Below, one piece after another: positions 46,254-56,342 of a DNA stretch of 60,047 nt. A model generated the notes under the pieces. The model searched no databases and was not told where the DNA came from. It saw only the letters and a list, made by a program, of their open reading frames with translations. This DNA comes from Planctomycetota bacterium (GTDB taxonomy: Bacteria; Planctomycetota; Planctomycetia; Planctomycetales; Planctomycetaceae), in NCBI GenBank assembly GCA_016872645.1, contig VGZH01000031.1:1-60047 (forward strand), in the 5' to 3' direction. A program made the position numbers and the translations under genes. The stretch's first letter is position 1. Each line of letters opens with the position of its first letter.

Positions 46254-47345
46254 ATGACCACTGACAGCACCTTACCGGCTCAACTCGCGGACGTTTCGAC
46301 ATCTGCCGCGTTGCTGCCTCGCATTCTCGATCTGACACCGTCGGAACTTACCGATTGGGTGGTCACCCGGGGCTGGCCGAAGTTTCGCGCGGGGCAATTG
46401 CAGAAGTGGCTGTTCGTCCGCCGCGCGACCTCGTTCGAGCAGATGACTGACTTGCCCAAACCGATGCGTGAGCAACTCGCCGCTGAGTTCCGACTCTTTT
46501 CGGCCGAGGTCGAGTCGCACCAAGTCGCGTCCGATCGTACGGAGAAACTGCTGCTGAAGCTGGCCGATGGCGAGACCATCGAATGCGTGCTGATGCGCGA
46601 GCCGGATCGAGTCACTGTCTGCATCAGCACACAAGTCGGCTGCGCGATGGGCTGCGTGTTTTGTGCCAGCGGGATGCTCGGCCTGAAGCGGAATCTGTCG
46701 GCTGGCGAAATCCTCGAAGAACTACTGCGGATGCAAACGCTGCTTGGCCCCGACGAGCGGATCACCAACATTGTGGTGATGGGAATCGGTGAACCACTCG
46801 CAAACATGCCGGCCGTCTTGCAGGTGCTCGCGGCGGCAAGTTCGCCGGACGGACTCGGCATCGGTGCTCGGCACATCACCGTCTCGACCGTCGGCCTGCC
46901 GGCAAAGATTCGTGAGTTCGCTCACTCTGGAAAGCAGTACAACCTCGCGATCTCGCTGCACGCTCCAAACAACACGCTGCGTGATAAGCTTGTCCCGGTC
47001 AACGACCGAATTGGCGTGGACGCGATCCTCGACGCGGCGGACGAGTACTTTGAAGTCACCGGACGCCGAGTCACCTTCGAGTACGTCCTGCTTGCCCAGG
47101 TCAATGACGAACCGCAACACGCACAGCAATTGGCTCAACTGCTGCGAGGTCGCTGCGCTCATGTGAATTTGATTCCGATGAACGGCGTCTCGGTCCTGCC
47201 GTTCCATGAACCACCCGCTCCGCGCACTCAGCAGTTCGTAGCGATTCTCGAACACGCTGGCATCCCCGCCTCGGTCCGAAAGCGCAAAGGGGCCGACATC
47301 GATGCCGCCTGTGGGCAACTGCGGCTCAAGCATGAGAAGTCTTGA
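46254..47345 (+). CDS. rlmN: 23S rRNA/tRNA (adenine C2) methyltransferase RlmN
   Basis: This 363-residue radical SAM enzyme has the cluster motif CAMGCVFC (Cys130, 134, 137), the N-terminal KFRAGQLQKWLFVRRATSFEQM, ECVLMREPDRVTVCISTQVG, MGIGEPLANMPAVL, HITVSTVGLPAKI and the C-terminal catalytic Cys353 in DIDAACGQL. These are all RlmN hallmarks. It methylates A2503 of 23S rRNA and A37 of some tRNAs, through the two cysteines. It follows the DUF1501 pseudogene by 58 bp and is otherwise isolated on the plus strand. A small CCGCTCA/TGAGCGG hairpin follows at 47349-47364 without a T-tract. Confidence 0.96.
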   Translation: MTTDSTLPAQLADVSTSAALLPRILDLTPSELTDWVVTRGWPKFRAGQLQKWLFVRRATSFEQMTDLPKPMREQLAAEFRLFSAEVESHQVASDRTEKLLLKLADGETIECVLMREPDRVTVCISTQVGCAMGCVFCASGMLGLKRNLSAGEILEELLRMQTLLGPDERITNIVVMGIGEPLANMPAVLQVLAAASSPDGLGIGARHITVSTVGLPAKIREFAHSGKQYNLAISLHAPNNTLRDKLVPVNDRIGVDAILDAADEYFEVTGRRVTFEYVLLAQVNDEPQHAQQLAQLLRGRCAHVNLIPMNGVSVLPFHEPPAPRTQQFVAILEHAGIPASVRKRKGADIDAACGQLRLKHEKS

Positions 47346-47617
47346 CTCCCGCTCATTTGAGCGGAGGATCAAAGTTCTCAATTTCCGCGATCGGCTGCAC
47401 TTCGTGAAGCCGTTGTTCTGCGAGATCGCGCCGTGGCGCGGCCTCACGAGTTCGGCAACCGCTTACAGCGTTTTTCGACCACGTCACCTTTGACGGCCGT
47501 AGGGATTAGCCGGCAAACAACACCGCCGCTTGCAGCAGACCTTTGGCGAGCCGTAACATCCCCGCTTGTTAAATATTTTGAACATCATCAAATTGGCTGG
47601 CGATCGAAAGGCCCGCG

Positions 47618-48004
47618 ATGTTTGACTCTCAAGATGACAGCATTGACCCTGCCGAAAGCTTCGAGCTGAAATGGCAAGGAAGTTGTATCGTGGTCATCCC
47701 GGCGGCCTGCGTGGAAACCATGCGGTGGGATTTGATCGAGCCTGCGGCGGTAACCATCCTGGGGCCACTCAGAGAACAAAAAGTCCCGATGGTCGTTTTT
47801 GATCTGAGCAATGTGGCGTATTTCGGCTCGGTGTTTTTGGCGTTGCTGCTCCGTTGTCACAAACTGGTCACGAGTAGTGGCGGCGAGTTGGTCCTGTGCG
47901 GTCCAAGCGTAATGGCTCGCGAACTCTTAAGAGTCACATCGCTCGACACGCTCTGGGCAATCTATGATTCACGCGAAGAAGCTCTCAACGCGTTGGCCAC
48001 GTAA
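47618..48004 (+). CDS. STAS-domain protein (anti-anti-sigma-like)
   Basis: This 128-residue single-domain protein has [40 protein letters not shown] and [20 protein letters not shown], the strand-helix pattern of STAS domains. The usual phosphorylatable Ser after the D-S motif corresponds to YFGSVF (Ser near residue 69). Such proteins bind serine-kinase anti-sigma factors or act in other partner-switch modules. No kinase gene is nearby; the ECF factor lies 2.6 kb upstream on the other strand. It is followed after 54 bp by the LOG-family gene. Confidence 0.8.
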   Translation: MFDSQDDSIDPAESFELKWQGSCIVVIPAACVETMRWDLIEPAAVTILGPLREQKVPMVVFDLSNVAYFGSVFLALLLRCHKLVTSSGGELVLCGPSVMARELLRVTSLDTLWAIYDSREEALNALAT

Positions 48005-48058
48005 CGATCGTCCGAGTCCGGCGCTTCTTCGTGAAACTGAAACGCTACGGGAGCTCAT

Positions 48059-49207
48059 ATGACGGATCGACCGAGAACGCCCGACGAATTTGATCCTGCA
48101 CAATCTTTTCAAGAATTCCTGCCCTCGCCGGGGGAGGAGCAATTGCGAGCCGACGCTCCGCAGGATCTCGCGGCGCGCATGGCCGTTGAATTGCCGGACG
48201 ATGTCTTTGATCGGGATCCGACCGAGTTCGTTCGACAACCACGTCCGCCCGTCACTCTGGAATCGTTAATTGCCAGCATCAAGCAAGATGCTGACAAGCT
48301 GGCGCGCGACAACGCGACCTTGGGGGATGTGAAGATCCTCGCCCGCGCGCTGAAAGAGTTGCGGCATGCCTTCAAGATTTTCACACCATATCGACAGCAT
48401 CGCAAAGTGACCGTCTTCGGTTCGGCTCGGACGAAGTCCAATCATCCCAGCTATCAGCAATCGGTTGACTTCGGCCGCCGCATGGCGGCACTCGGCTGGA
48501 TGGTCCTGACCGGCGCGGGTGGTGGCATAATGGAGGGTGCTCACGTTGGAGCCGGCCGCGACATGGCGATGGGGGTCAACATCATACTCCCGTTCGAGCA
48601 AGCGGCGAACCCAATCATTCTCAACGATCACAAGCTCATCAATATGAAATACTTCTTCACCCGCAAATTGCTGTTCGTCAAAGAGGTCAGTGCGATTGCG
48701 TTATTTCCCGGTGGCTTCGGAACACAAGACGAATGCTTTGAGACGCTGACGCTCGTTCAAACCGGCAAGCACGAACTGATGCCGATTGTTTGTGTTGACG
48801 ATCCGGCGAACGACTACTGGCAGAAGTGGCGGCGGTATCTGGTGGATGAATTGCTCTCTGAAGGGCTGATCTCGCCCGAAGACTTGTCCCTCTTCAAAGT
48901 GACCAACAGCGTCGACGCCGCGATCGAGGAGATTCAGCACTTCTTCCGCGCGTACCACAGCATGCGATTCGTCCGGGGCCAGTTAATCCTGCGGCTGAAT
49001 CTTTCCGTGTCCGACGACCTATTGACTCGTTTGAACGACGAGTTCTCCGACATACTGGATTCCGGCCGCATCAAGCGAGCGACCGCACATCGTTTAGAGT
49101 CCGATGAACCGGACGCGATCGGACTGCCGCGGCTGACTCTGAACTTTGACCGCAAGAAAGTTGGCCGCCTGCGCCAAATGGTGGATGTGCTCAACGACGA
49201 GGCATAA
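48059..49207 (+). CDS. LOG-family Rossmann protein (TIGR00730-like)
   Basis: GGGAG precedes ATG 48059. Residues ~1-110 are an acidic N-terminal extension not found in short LOG proteins. The core has [38 protein letters not shown] (GGGxGxMxG type) and [19 protein letters not shown] (PGGxGTxxE, ~217), the motif of cytokinin-riboside phosphoribohydrolases and related nucleotide hydrolases. Residues ~300-382 form a C-terminal tail. The likely role is hydrolysis of a nucleoside monophosphate, though in this long subgroup the substrate is unknown. A terminator hairpin follows. Confidence 0.85.
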   Translation: MTDRPRTPDEFDPAQSFQEFLPSPGEEQLRADAPQDLAARMAVELPDDVFDRDPTEFVRQPRPPVTLESLIASIKQDADKLARDNATLGDVKILARALKELRHAFKIFTPYRQHRKVTVFGSARTKSNHPSYQQSVDFGRRMAALGWMVLTGAGGGIMEGAHVGAGRDMAMGVNIILPFEQAANPIILNDHKLINMKYFFTRKLLFVKEVSAIALFPGGFGTQDECFETLTLVQTGKHELMPIVCVDDPANDYWQKWRRYLVDELLSEGLISPEDLSLFKVTNSVDAAIEEIQHFFRAYHSMRFVRGQLILRLNLSVSDDLLTRLNDEFSDILDSGRIKRATAHRLESDEPDAIGLPRLTLNFDRKKVGRLRQMVDVLNDEA

Positions 49208-49215
49208 CCGTAGTT

Positions 49216-49266
49216 GAGTCACTCAGTGACTCGCGTCCCGGTCACACAATGACCGGTCGATTTTTT
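49216..49266 (+). terminator. Double-hairpin terminator between convergent genes
   Basis: GAGTCAC/GTGACTC (49216-49232) is followed by CCGGTCA/TGACCGG (49238-49256), the second with TCG then TTTTTT. The second is a good Rho-independent terminator for the LOG gene. It overlaps the last codons and the stop of the convergent ClpP-like gene, so the two 3' ends share the structure. Confidence 0.75.
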
Positions 49267-49890
49267 GCGAATTTGCGTCCAGACGTCGCCGCCGAAGAGG
49301 TCGATCATCTCGGCCAGTCCTTCAGCGCAAAACTCTGGACCGGAGACGAATCTTCCCGGCCGAGTCCACGTCTGCAGTTTCTCAGGGTCAACCCCCAGCA
49401 TGCGGACCAGCAGTCCATCCATGTCGGCCTCGAGCAATTTGAAATGCCGAGTCCACTCGGCCGCTTCTTCGAGCCGCACTTCCTCTTCGCTTTGCCAGCG
49501 AATCGGATGAAACAGCAGCGTCGAGTGGGGCGTGACAAGCCGTCGCTCGCATGCCGCGAACGGCAAGATCGTCGCAGAAGAACATTCTCCTGCGACAACT
49601 CCGACCGCACGCAATCCGCGCAGCTTGATAAGCGTTGCCAACGCCAGCCCACAATAGATGCTGCCGCCGCCGCTGTCGAAATAGATTGTCCCACGACTGT
49701 TGCGAGGGACTTCCAGCAATTGTTGAAACAACTCCGCTTGTTTGTCGGTCAAGTCGCCGAAGATGCCAACTTCCCAATCGGGCCCCTTGGCCGACGACGA
49801 CGCCCAGGCTCCCGGAGGTGGGTACGGTGACAAACGCGACGGCTCGGACTCGGCAGTCTGACTGCTTTGACGATTCTTCTTGCGGATCAT
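49219..49890 (-). CDS. ClpP/SDH-class serine protease-like protein
   Basis: ATG 49890 follows GAAGG and gives 223 residues. The fold signature is that of ClpP/SppA crotonase-like proteases: [20 protein letters not shown], then [20 protein letters not shown] with the Ser (CSSA) and [11 protein letters not shown] with the His. There is no signal peptide and the N-terminus is Pro/Ser-rich. It probably forms a membrane-protein- or cytoplasm-acting oligomer. A transport or signal-peptide peptidase role is possible but unproven. The gene starts 15 bp after the PQQ-propeller gene and is likely co-transcribed with it. Confidence 0.75.
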   Translation of the reverse strand: MIRKKNRQSSQTAESEPSRLSPYPPPGAWASSSAKGPDWEVGIFGDLTDKQAELFQQLLEVPRNSRGTIYFDSGGGSIYCGLALATLIKLRGLRAVGVVAGECSSATILPFAACERRLVTPHSTLLFHPIRWQSEEEVRLEEAAEWTRHFKLLEADMDGLLVRMLGVDPEKLQTWTRPGRFVSGPEFCAEGLAEMIDLFGGDVWTQIRKKSTGHCVTGTRVTE

Positions 49891-49905
49891 GGAAACCTTC
49901 GTGGT

Positions 49906-51132
49906 CTATTGAATGCAGTACAGCGAGTCTGTTCCGCGAATCAGCAACCGGCCTTGGCTGATCGCCGGCGAAGCGAACGTGCCCTCGGAGAGTTGGTTTT
50001 CCGCGACGATCTTCAGTGTTGGCCCCGGCTTGACGACTTTCATCAAGCCATGATCGTCCAGGAAATACACGAGCCCATTTGCCGTGACCAGCGAGGCCGA
50101 GTAGTGGGTCCCCAGCCGTTCCTGCCACTGAATCTTGCCCGACTCGGCGTCGTAGCAGGTCCCGAAGCCGTCGTCGGAGACGATCAGAAAATAATCGCCG
50201 CACGCGATCGGCGAGGGGACGTAGCTGTCCTTCTTGGTGTAGTGCCATTTGACGTGCGACTCGTTGGTGATTTTGCCGCTGCCGCGCGGGTCGATGGCCA
50301 TGACGTGATGATCGGGGAAGCCGCCGGTCATGAAAATCAGCCCCTTGTTGTAGACCAGCGACGCGACGAATTGCTCGGTCGGGCCGTCCAGCATCCAGAG
50401 CTGCTTGCCGGTGTGCGGATCGTAACTGGCGACGCATTTGCTGCCAGAAAGCATCATCTGCGTGCGACCGTCGATGTCGCGGATGATCGGCGTGCAGTAG
50501 CTGCGCGTCTTGTACTCGCGCGGCGTCTTCCAGACGGTATCGCCACTGGTTCGCTTGATCCCCGTCAGGTACGAGTCGCCGTCATGATCGCCGTTGACGA
50601 TCAGCAAGTCCTTGAACACGACTGGCGACGAACAGAACCCATGGACCGATTTAAATACGCCCGGCCGCACCTGCCAGAGCTGCTTGCCGTCGAAGTCATA
50701 CGCCGCGACAAGCATCTCTTTTTGATCGAGAAACGAGACGTAAACTTTCTCGCCATCCGTGACTGGCGTGCCGCTGGCCCAGCTGTTGAGTCGATGCTTT
50801 TTTTCCAGCGGTGTCTCGACGACCACTTTCTCCCACAGCACCTTGCCCGTCGCGAAGTCGAGACACATCAGCACGCGGCTTGGCTGCTCGCCAGTGTTGG
50901 CTCCGACCAGGAACACGCGATTACCGAACACGATCGGCGACGAGTGTCCGCCATGAGGGATCTTGGCCTTCCAGGCGATGTGCGAGGTCTCGCTCCAAGT
51001 CACCGGAACTTGGATTTCGTCGCTGGAACCGTCGCCGCGTGGCCCGCGCCAGCCTGGCCAATTCTCGGCATGACCGAGCGACACAAAGCCGCACCACATC
51101 AACAACCCACACACGATCAATCGCGTTTGCAT
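49906..51132 (-). CDS. Secreted PQQ-like beta-propeller protein
   Basis: This 408-residue protein has a signal peptide (LIVCGLLMWCGFVSLGHA) and begins NWPGWRGPRGDGSS, a common start in planctomycete PQQ-like propellers. Blade motifs include LDFATGKVLWEK, AYDFDGKQLWQV, SYDPHTGKQLWMLDG, CYDAESGKIQWQERLG and LLIRGTDSLYCIQ. It is related to BamB and PQQ dehydrogenases, but no clear PQQ-ligand or catalytic set can be seen, so it may be a structural or binding propeller. It lies directly upstream of the ClpP-like gene on the same strand. Confidence 0.85.
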   Translation of the reverse strand: MQTRLIVCGLLMWCGFVSLGHAENWPGWRGPRGDGSSDEIQVPVTWSETSHIAWKAKIPHGGHSSPIVFGNRVFLVGANTGEQPSRVLMCLDFATGKVLWEKVVVETPLEKKHRLNSWASGTPVTDGEKVYVSFLDQKEMLVAAYDFDGKQLWQVRPGVFKSVHGFCSSPVVFKDLLIVNGDHDGDSYLTGIKRTSGDTVWKTPREYKTRSYCTPIIRDIDGRTQMMLSGSKCVASYDPHTGKQLWMLDGPTEQFVASLVYNKGLIFMTGGFPDHHVMAIDPRGSGKITNESHVKWHYTKKDSYVPSPIACGDYFLIVSDDGFGTCYDAESGKIQWQERLGTHYSASLVTANGLVYFLDDHGLMKVVKPGPTLKIVAENQLSEGTFASPAISQGRLLIRGTDSLYCIQ

Positions 51133-51257
51133 GAGTCACCTTTCCGTTCTGACAATGGGAATCTCGCGACGCCCGCATATCATCGCGTTTTCAGGGACCA
51201 TCTTGCCAGTCACGGCGCGGGTTTGAATTCCCGGCTCGAACTATCCAGCATCCGTAC

Positions 51258-52355
51258 ATGACCTCCTCTTTGCCGACCGCTGCTGCGTGGACACCATCCG
51301 GCCGAGGGGCCGTGGCCACGATTCGCGTGCGCGGAAATCTTGCGACCTTGTCCGAAGGGATCGCCGGCATCTTTCAAGCGGCGAGTGGCTATTTGCTGGA
51401 AGAGACACTGCCACAACGAATCAGTTTCGGTCGTTGGGGACGTGTTGAAGTGGGCAGTGGATCACCGGTTGCCGAGGACGTGGTTGTCTGCGTTACTGAC
51501 TCCAAGACTTGCGAGATCCACTGTCACGGTGGTGATGCGGCGGTGCGGCGGATTGTGAGTGATTTGAAATGCCTCGGCTGTGAGATCGTCGATTGGCGAT
51601 CACAATTCGAAACGGAACGCGGCGTGTGGGAGCGTGAACACGCCGACACGCTCGCACGAGCGACGACTCTGCGAGCCGCCGGCTGGATCGCAGTCCAGGC
51701 GGGTCGAATGGAACGAGCGATCGCCGAGTTGACCGAACTGGTCGCCGGCGGACAGCGTGAGCTTGCGACCTCGCGGACGCACGAGATGTTGGCGTGGGCG
51801 GACTTTGGTTTGCACTTGACGCGTCCGTGGGAGGTCGTGCTGGCAGGAAGGCCGAACGTCGGCAAATCGAGCCTCATCAACGCGCTGGTCGGGTTTGAAC
51901 GCTCGATCGTGTTCGACGAACCGGGGACGACGCGCGACGTGGTCACAGCCGACACGGTGCTCGATGGGTGGGCGATCCGTCTGAGCGACACAGCCGGCCA
52001 ACGCGGCGCGGCGAACTCGCTCGAAGCCGCCGGCATCGCGAAAGCTTGCGAGGCGTTCGCGAACGCGGACGCTCGGCTGTTGCTCATCGATGTCAGCCAA
52101 CCGCCGCACGACGATGACCGGCGATTGTTAGCCGAATGGCCTGATGCGATCGTCGTGGCTCACAAAGCCGACCTCCCGGACGTGTGGGGTGAATCACTGC
52201 CGCCGAACGCAATTCGGGTCTCGTCATTGCAGCGCACAGGACTGACCGAATTATCGGCGGCTATTGTTTTCCGATTCGTGCCGGCGTTGCCCGGCGCGGA
52301 AACGCCGATCCCGCTGACCACACGCCAACAATCTGAACTCCTGGCCTTCCTGTGA
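51258..52355 (+). CDS. MnmE-like GTPase lacking the C-terminal CIGK end
   Basis: The N-terminal domain matches MnmE (AAWTPSGRGAVATIRVRG, TCEIHCHGGDAAVRRI). A helical part follows, then a G domain with G1 GRPNVGKSS (197-205), EPGTTRDVV, DTAGQR and the NKxD-type HKADLPD. Canonical MnmE (about 450 residues) ends with a helical segment and the catalytic Cys of the CIGK motif. This protein ends at residue 365 with TRQQSELLAFL, and the next bases belong to the convergent gene. It therefore lacks the cysteine used with MnmG for tRNA U34 modification. It may be a GTPase with a different role, a decaying copy, or a lineage-specific short form. A start at 51258 is assumed. Confidence 0.8.
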   Translation: MTSSLPTAAAWTPSGRGAVATIRVRGNLATLSEGIAGIFQAASGYLLEETLPQRISFGRWGRVEVGSGSPVAEDVVVCVTDSKTCEIHCHGGDAAVRRIVSDLKCLGCEIVDWRSQFETERGVWEREHADTLARATTLRAAGWIAVQAGRMERAIAELTELVAGGQRELATSRTHEMLAWADFGLHLTRPWEVVLAGRPNVGKSSLINALVGFERSIVFDEPGTTRDVVTADTVLDGWAIRLSDTAGQRGAANSLEAAGIAKACEAFANADARLLLIDVSQPPHDDDRRLLAEWPDAIVVAHKADLPDVWGESLPPNAIRVSSLQRTGLTELSAAIVFRFVPALPGAETPIPLTTRQQSELLAFL

Positions 52356-52363
52356 CCTCTCTT

Positions 52364-55300
52364 TTACCGTCCAAGCCAGAACGTGCGGGGGTTTTGTTCG
52401 CGCGTCTGAAAGCGGCGTTGATCGGCGCGGTGGATCGGCGAATCGGGAAATTCGGCTCTGGTGGGATCGGGATAGCCGCGCATGGCTCGGAAAGGCAGTG
52501 GCTCGACAAACTGGCCGTAGATCGTGTTGAGGTCGGCGTCTTTGTCCCAGCCGACATTGTGAATGATGAAGTCGCGTTTCCAACCGGGCGGGAGTTTCGG
52601 AGCTTGATCCGCTCGGAAGCGAATCGTCACGGCGTCTCCGGCGCCGAGAATCGCCAGCCGATCGTCGGAATCTTTGAGCAACTCGGTGATGTCGCCGAAG
52701 CGAGTGAACTTGCCTCCCATTGGCGGCCACTGCGTCTCGGTCGTGATTTGCGAGGCGTCATAGCGTTCCGGCCCAAATTCGGGATGCGGCAGCCGCGCCG
52801 AGTATCCACGAAACTGCAAGTCGGCACTCAACAGCGGCAACGGCGTCAGCGTGTGTTCGAGTGCTGACTCATCGACCGTGAAGAACATCTCATCCCAGTA
52901 GAGTTCCATACTGGTGACGATGCGCAGCCGCGAAGTTTTGAGTTCCGAATTCGGAGTTGCGGGAGGCGTCAACACTTTTGAGAGGTCCACCGCGATCGTT
53001 TTCGTTTTCCCGCCGGGGAAGCCGATGTACGGGATTGCTTCGCGCCACTCGCCTGATTCGTTCGGAAGCCAGATCGACGGCGGTCTGGGAGCTTCGCGAT
53101 CCGGGTTCTGCGACAACGACACGTTGATTGACGTGTCGGTCGGAAAGATCCAGCCCGTCAGAAACAGTGTCACGTTTTTCGCGCCACTCAAATCGCCGAG
53201 ATCGAGTTCGATGAAGTGCTCTTCGGTGAGCCCTTGCTGAATGATCTTGTCGAAAGGACGCAGGTATTCATCGTCGCGACGCACCAATTTGGAAAGCACA
53301 TCACGCCCGCGCGAATCACGAGCGGTCACTGGCGAGTGGCGCTTCCGCACGGGATGCAACTTGAACTCCGAGATGCTCGGCGGACCAACCTTTTCATTGC
53401 TGAAGAACTCGACGTCTGCCGGATGGTCGACCGCCAACAGCTGAACGTGATCGAAATACGCGGCCTCCCAAAGTTCCTCCGTGAGCATCACGCGGTACTC
53501 GCCGTTCGATTCGCGCAGCCGGTCGCCGTCGATCTTGAGGTATTCCCATTCGCGGCACGGAGCCATGATCCCCTCGGCCAGTTGCAGGCCGATCGGGGCG
53601 GCCCAAAGGCAGTCAGTGAAGAACGCCCATTGCTCGCCGTCCCACGTGTAAATGTACGGGCAGGAGCCTTTCAGAATTTGCTGCGCGGCGATCGGCAGTC
53701 CCGACGGCGGTCGCAGCACGTTCTGCGGAATGCCGTTCGTCCAGACGACACGAGCGACGTCCGCCTGCTTCAACTGCCCGAGTCCGAAGTGCACGGACTG
53801 ACCATCGACGACTCGGACGTGAGACTTGAATCCGGGCAACTCCGGCAATCCGGCGGCACGCAGTTCCAACAGGCTGCCGAGTCCGTGTGAGTTGACTCGT
53901 TCGCTGTTGCGCTGCGGCTTGCGATCCGGGTCCGCTCGCAGCGACAGATCAATCCAACCATTCTGGTTACCACCGTCGTTGCGGAGCCAGACCGGTCGTT
54001 GATCGGTGATGACCAACACGTCTTCATCGCCGTCAGCATCGAAGTCGGCGATTCGGCAGGTGACCACCATGTTGGAAGAGGGATATTCTTTGTCATTGAT
54101 CCAGACGCCTCTCGTTTCCGCCAACCACTTGAGCGGTTCTCGTTTTCCATCGTTGTCAAAGTCTGCCAGCAGGATCCCGTCACCCGGCTGAACCCGCGAT
54201 TTGTCATTTGGGTGCCGGAGCTGAATCCTGGTGACGGGAATGTCTGACGCTGTCGAGCTGTTTTGTCCCCTGGGATCATCACCGGCAGCAAGCAATTGCC
54301 AATGGAGTGGGCTCGTCTGCAAGCCCATCACATGCAACGAGCAACAACGCTCCAACTGACTGTAGCTGGGCGGAAACTCCCGCCATCGCAGGCGACCATG
54401 CGAAATGTTTTCTAAGAAGCCTGGCCTTGCAACAGTCAGTCCCGTCACCACCACGTCGGTTTGCACGTCAAAGTTCCAATCAACCGGCAGTAATACCGTC
54501 GCGTTGAGGTCTTTGGGCGGAAGCGAGGAGCGGGACGAAATGTCGGTGAATTTAGTGTGCTCGCGGCTGTCGTTGTTTTGCCAGATGCTCAGGCCGGAGC
54601 CGCTCGACACGATCAAATCCAAATCGCCATCGTGGTCGATGTCGGCTGGCGCGATGGCCAGCACCTTGGGAAGAGACTCGAACGCCGAGTCTTGGGCAAG
54701 AGCCTTCAAGGAGCGGGTCTTCGATTCTTTGTCGTATTCGTTTCGCAGGAACAGCACGCCGTCATCGCCGAAGACCAGCAGGTCAATGTCCGCGTCGACC
54801 GCCTGAATGGCGGCACCCGTCGGCAACGTTGCGGCTAACTTCGCAGGTTGGCCAATGAAGCGATGCTCGCCCGGAGTTTCCTCGGTGTCGCGGTCAAGAT
54901 CGCAGGCGAGCAGTTTCGACATGCTGCTGGGGACAACCGCTTCGCACAGCGTCGTCCAGCGCGACTCTCCCTTCGAGTTCTCAGGCTGACCAAACACGAT
55001 GACTTGCCCGCTGAGCAACACGATCACATCCCAACGGCCGTCGAGATCGAAGTCGACGATCTTCGCGTCACGAATTCCGGCCAGCGCCGGCAGCTGATCT
55101 GCCGTGGCTGACTCGGCGAACGAGACGGCAGTTTTAGACTCTCGCACGGTCGCGGATTTCGACAAATGGGCTGCGTACTTCGCACGCCACTCGGCCGGGT
55201 AGTCCGTGACGATCACGTCCAGTGGGTGCTTGGTGGCACGCTTCACGTCCAGCTTGGTGGCGATTTCCGGACGCAGCACATTCGCAATTGGCCGCACGAG

Positions 55301-56212
55301 GCGCAGCACGGTCGGCCAGTCTTGCTTCTCAACCGCGGCTTCAGCTTTCGCCAACGCGTCCGGCAAGTTGAAGTTCAGCAGTTTTTGAATCAGATCGACA
55401 AAGGGAGGGCTGCACTCGTGCAACCGCTTCAAAGTTGTTGCCAGCGAGGATGTGGCTGATGCCTCGGCGGGCTTTCCTTCAGCAACGGTTTCTTGAATCG
55501 CCGTCGCTTGCACGATGACCAGTTCGATCAGCGCCCACAAATTGTCCGGCTGCGCATCGGCCACTCGCTGCAAGGCGGCCGCGCCTCGCTTCAGCAATTC
55601 CTTCTCGGCCGCGTCCCGTTCGTCGAAGTTCCGAGTTGCCAGATACAGCTCGGCAAACATCGCCGTGTCTTCGTTGGACAGTCGAATCACCGTTTCCAAC
55701 TCATCGACCAACTTGGCTCGTTCCGCACGAACAGCATCCGTCTGGCCGGAGTCCATCCATGTTTCGATCCGTTGCTCCGACAGCTTCGCGACGAGCCAAT
55801 GGCCGAGCGAATCATTCGGGCTATTCGACAGCAAGGTGGCGACTGCTTGCTCGGCCTTGGCCAATCCCGTCGCAAACATTTCCGGATTGCGCAGCCGTTC
55901 CGCATCCACGGCCGAGAGCGCCAGCACGCAAGCGATCGCACGATTGGGAATCGAAACGCTGTCATCGGCGGCGAGCTTGCCGGACTCTTGAAACAGGTCC
56001 GCTGCCGCCATGAACTCGTCGAACTTGACCGCGTTCTCCAGCAGTGCAAGTCCCTCATTGTTGAGCTCTACTGCCCGCGCCGGATTGCTGGCCACAGCAA
56101 CCGGCAGGTCATCGCCACCGCGACGGAGGCTCCAAACCACTCCCAAGCTTCCAATAAGCAGCACAATCACCCACCACAAGATCGGCAAGCGAGATCGAGG
56201 CAAATCTGACAT
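52364..56212 (-). CDS. Large membrane-anchored FG-GAP / ASPIC (UnbV) repeat protein
   Basis: ATG 56212 follows AAGGAG and gives 1282 residues; a longer frame to 56344 is possible but starts worse. An N-terminal anchor (LPILWWVIVLLIGSLGVVWSL) leads to a helical, TPR-like region (~45-330). FG-GAP/VCBS strands follow (DFDLDGRWDVIVLLSGQ, DIDHDGDLDLIVSSGSGL, LADFDNDGKREPLKWLA, DFDADGDEDVLVITDQR), then an ASPIC/UnbV segment (GLGSLLELRAAGLPELPG, VVDGQSVHFGLGQLKQADVA). A long beta-rich C-terminus ends it. The protein should face the periplasm or surface and bind calcium through the D-x-D-x-D-G loops. Its role is unknown. It ends eight bases from the MnmE-like stop. Confidence 0.85.
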   Translation of the reverse strand: MSDLPRSRLPILWWVIVLLIGSLGVVWSLRRGGDDLPVAVASNPARAVELNNEGLALLENAVKFDEFMAAADLFQESGKLAADDSVSIPNRAIACVLALSAVDAERLRNPEMFATGLAKAEQAVATLLSNSPNDSLGHWLVAKLSEQRIETWMDSGQTDAVRAERAKLVDELETVIRLSNEDTAMFAELYLATRNFDERDAAEKELLKRGAAALQRVADAQPDNLWALIELVIVQATAIQETVAEGKPAEASATSSLATTLKRLHECSPPFVDLIQKLLNFNLPDALAKAEAAVEKQDWPTVLRLVRPIANVLRPEIATKLDVKRATKHPLDVIVTDYPAEWRAKYAAHLSKSATVRESKTAVSFAESATADQLPALAGIRDAKIVDFDLDGRWDVIVLLSGQVIVFGQPENSKGESRWTTLCEAVVPSSMSKLLACDLDRDTEETPGEHRFIGQPAKLAATLPTGAAIQAVDADIDLLVFGDDGVLFLRNEYDKESKTRSLKALAQDSAFESLPKVLAIAPADIDHDGDLDLIVSSGSGLSIWQNNDSREHTKFTDISSRSSLPPKDLNATVLLPVDWNFDVQTDVVVTGLTVARPGFLENISHGRLRWREFPPSYSQLERCCSLHVMGLQTSPLHWQLLAAGDDPRGQNSSTASDIPVTRIQLRHPNDKSRVQPGDGILLADFDNDGKREPLKWLAETRGVWINDKEYPSSNMVVTCRIADFDADGDEDVLVITDQRPVWLRNDGGNQNGWIDLSLRADPDRKPQRNSERVNSHGLGSLLELRAAGLPELPGFKSHVRVVDGQSVHFGLGQLKQADVARVVWTNGIPQNVLRPPSGLPIAAQQILKGSCPYIYTWDGEQWAFFTDCLWAAPIGLQLAEGIMAPCREWEYLKIDGDRLRESNGEYRVMLTEELWEAAYFDHVQLLAVDHPADVEFFSNEKVGPPSISEFKLHPVRKRHSPVTARDSRGRDVLSKLVRRDDEYLRPFDKIIQQGLTEEHFIELDLGDLSGAKNVTLFLTGWIFPTDTSINVSLSQNPDREAPRPPSIWLPNESGEWREAIPYIGFPGGKTKTIAVDLSKVLTPPATPNSELKTSRLRIVTSMELYWDEMFFTVDESALEHTLTPLPLLSADLQFRGYSARLPHPEFGPERYDASQITTETQWPPMGGKFTRFGDITELLKDSDDRLAILGAGDAVTIRFRADQAPKLPPGWKRDFIIHNVGWDKDADLNTIYGQFVEPLPFRAMRGYPDPTRAEFPDSPIHRADQRRFQTREQNPRTFWLGR

Positions 56213-56342
56213 GAGACGACTCCTTGAATTGAGCCGCGAGTTGTAATCCGAAAAACAGGCCAACAGAATGCCGCCGAATGGTCGTAGCCTACGGACTTTG
56301 CCACGGCCCTGACGAAAACACTTCCCTCGTCGCGAGAATGCC

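Noticed and set aside
49867-51261. 464-codon plus-strand open frame
   Set aside because: It is antisense to the PQQ-propeller gene, which has a signal peptide and blade motifs.
52932-52965. GAATTCGGA-type phrase in the FG-GAP gene as another inserted repeat
   Set aside because: Only one loose copy is present (PNSELKTSRL), too weak to separate from ordinary coding sequence.
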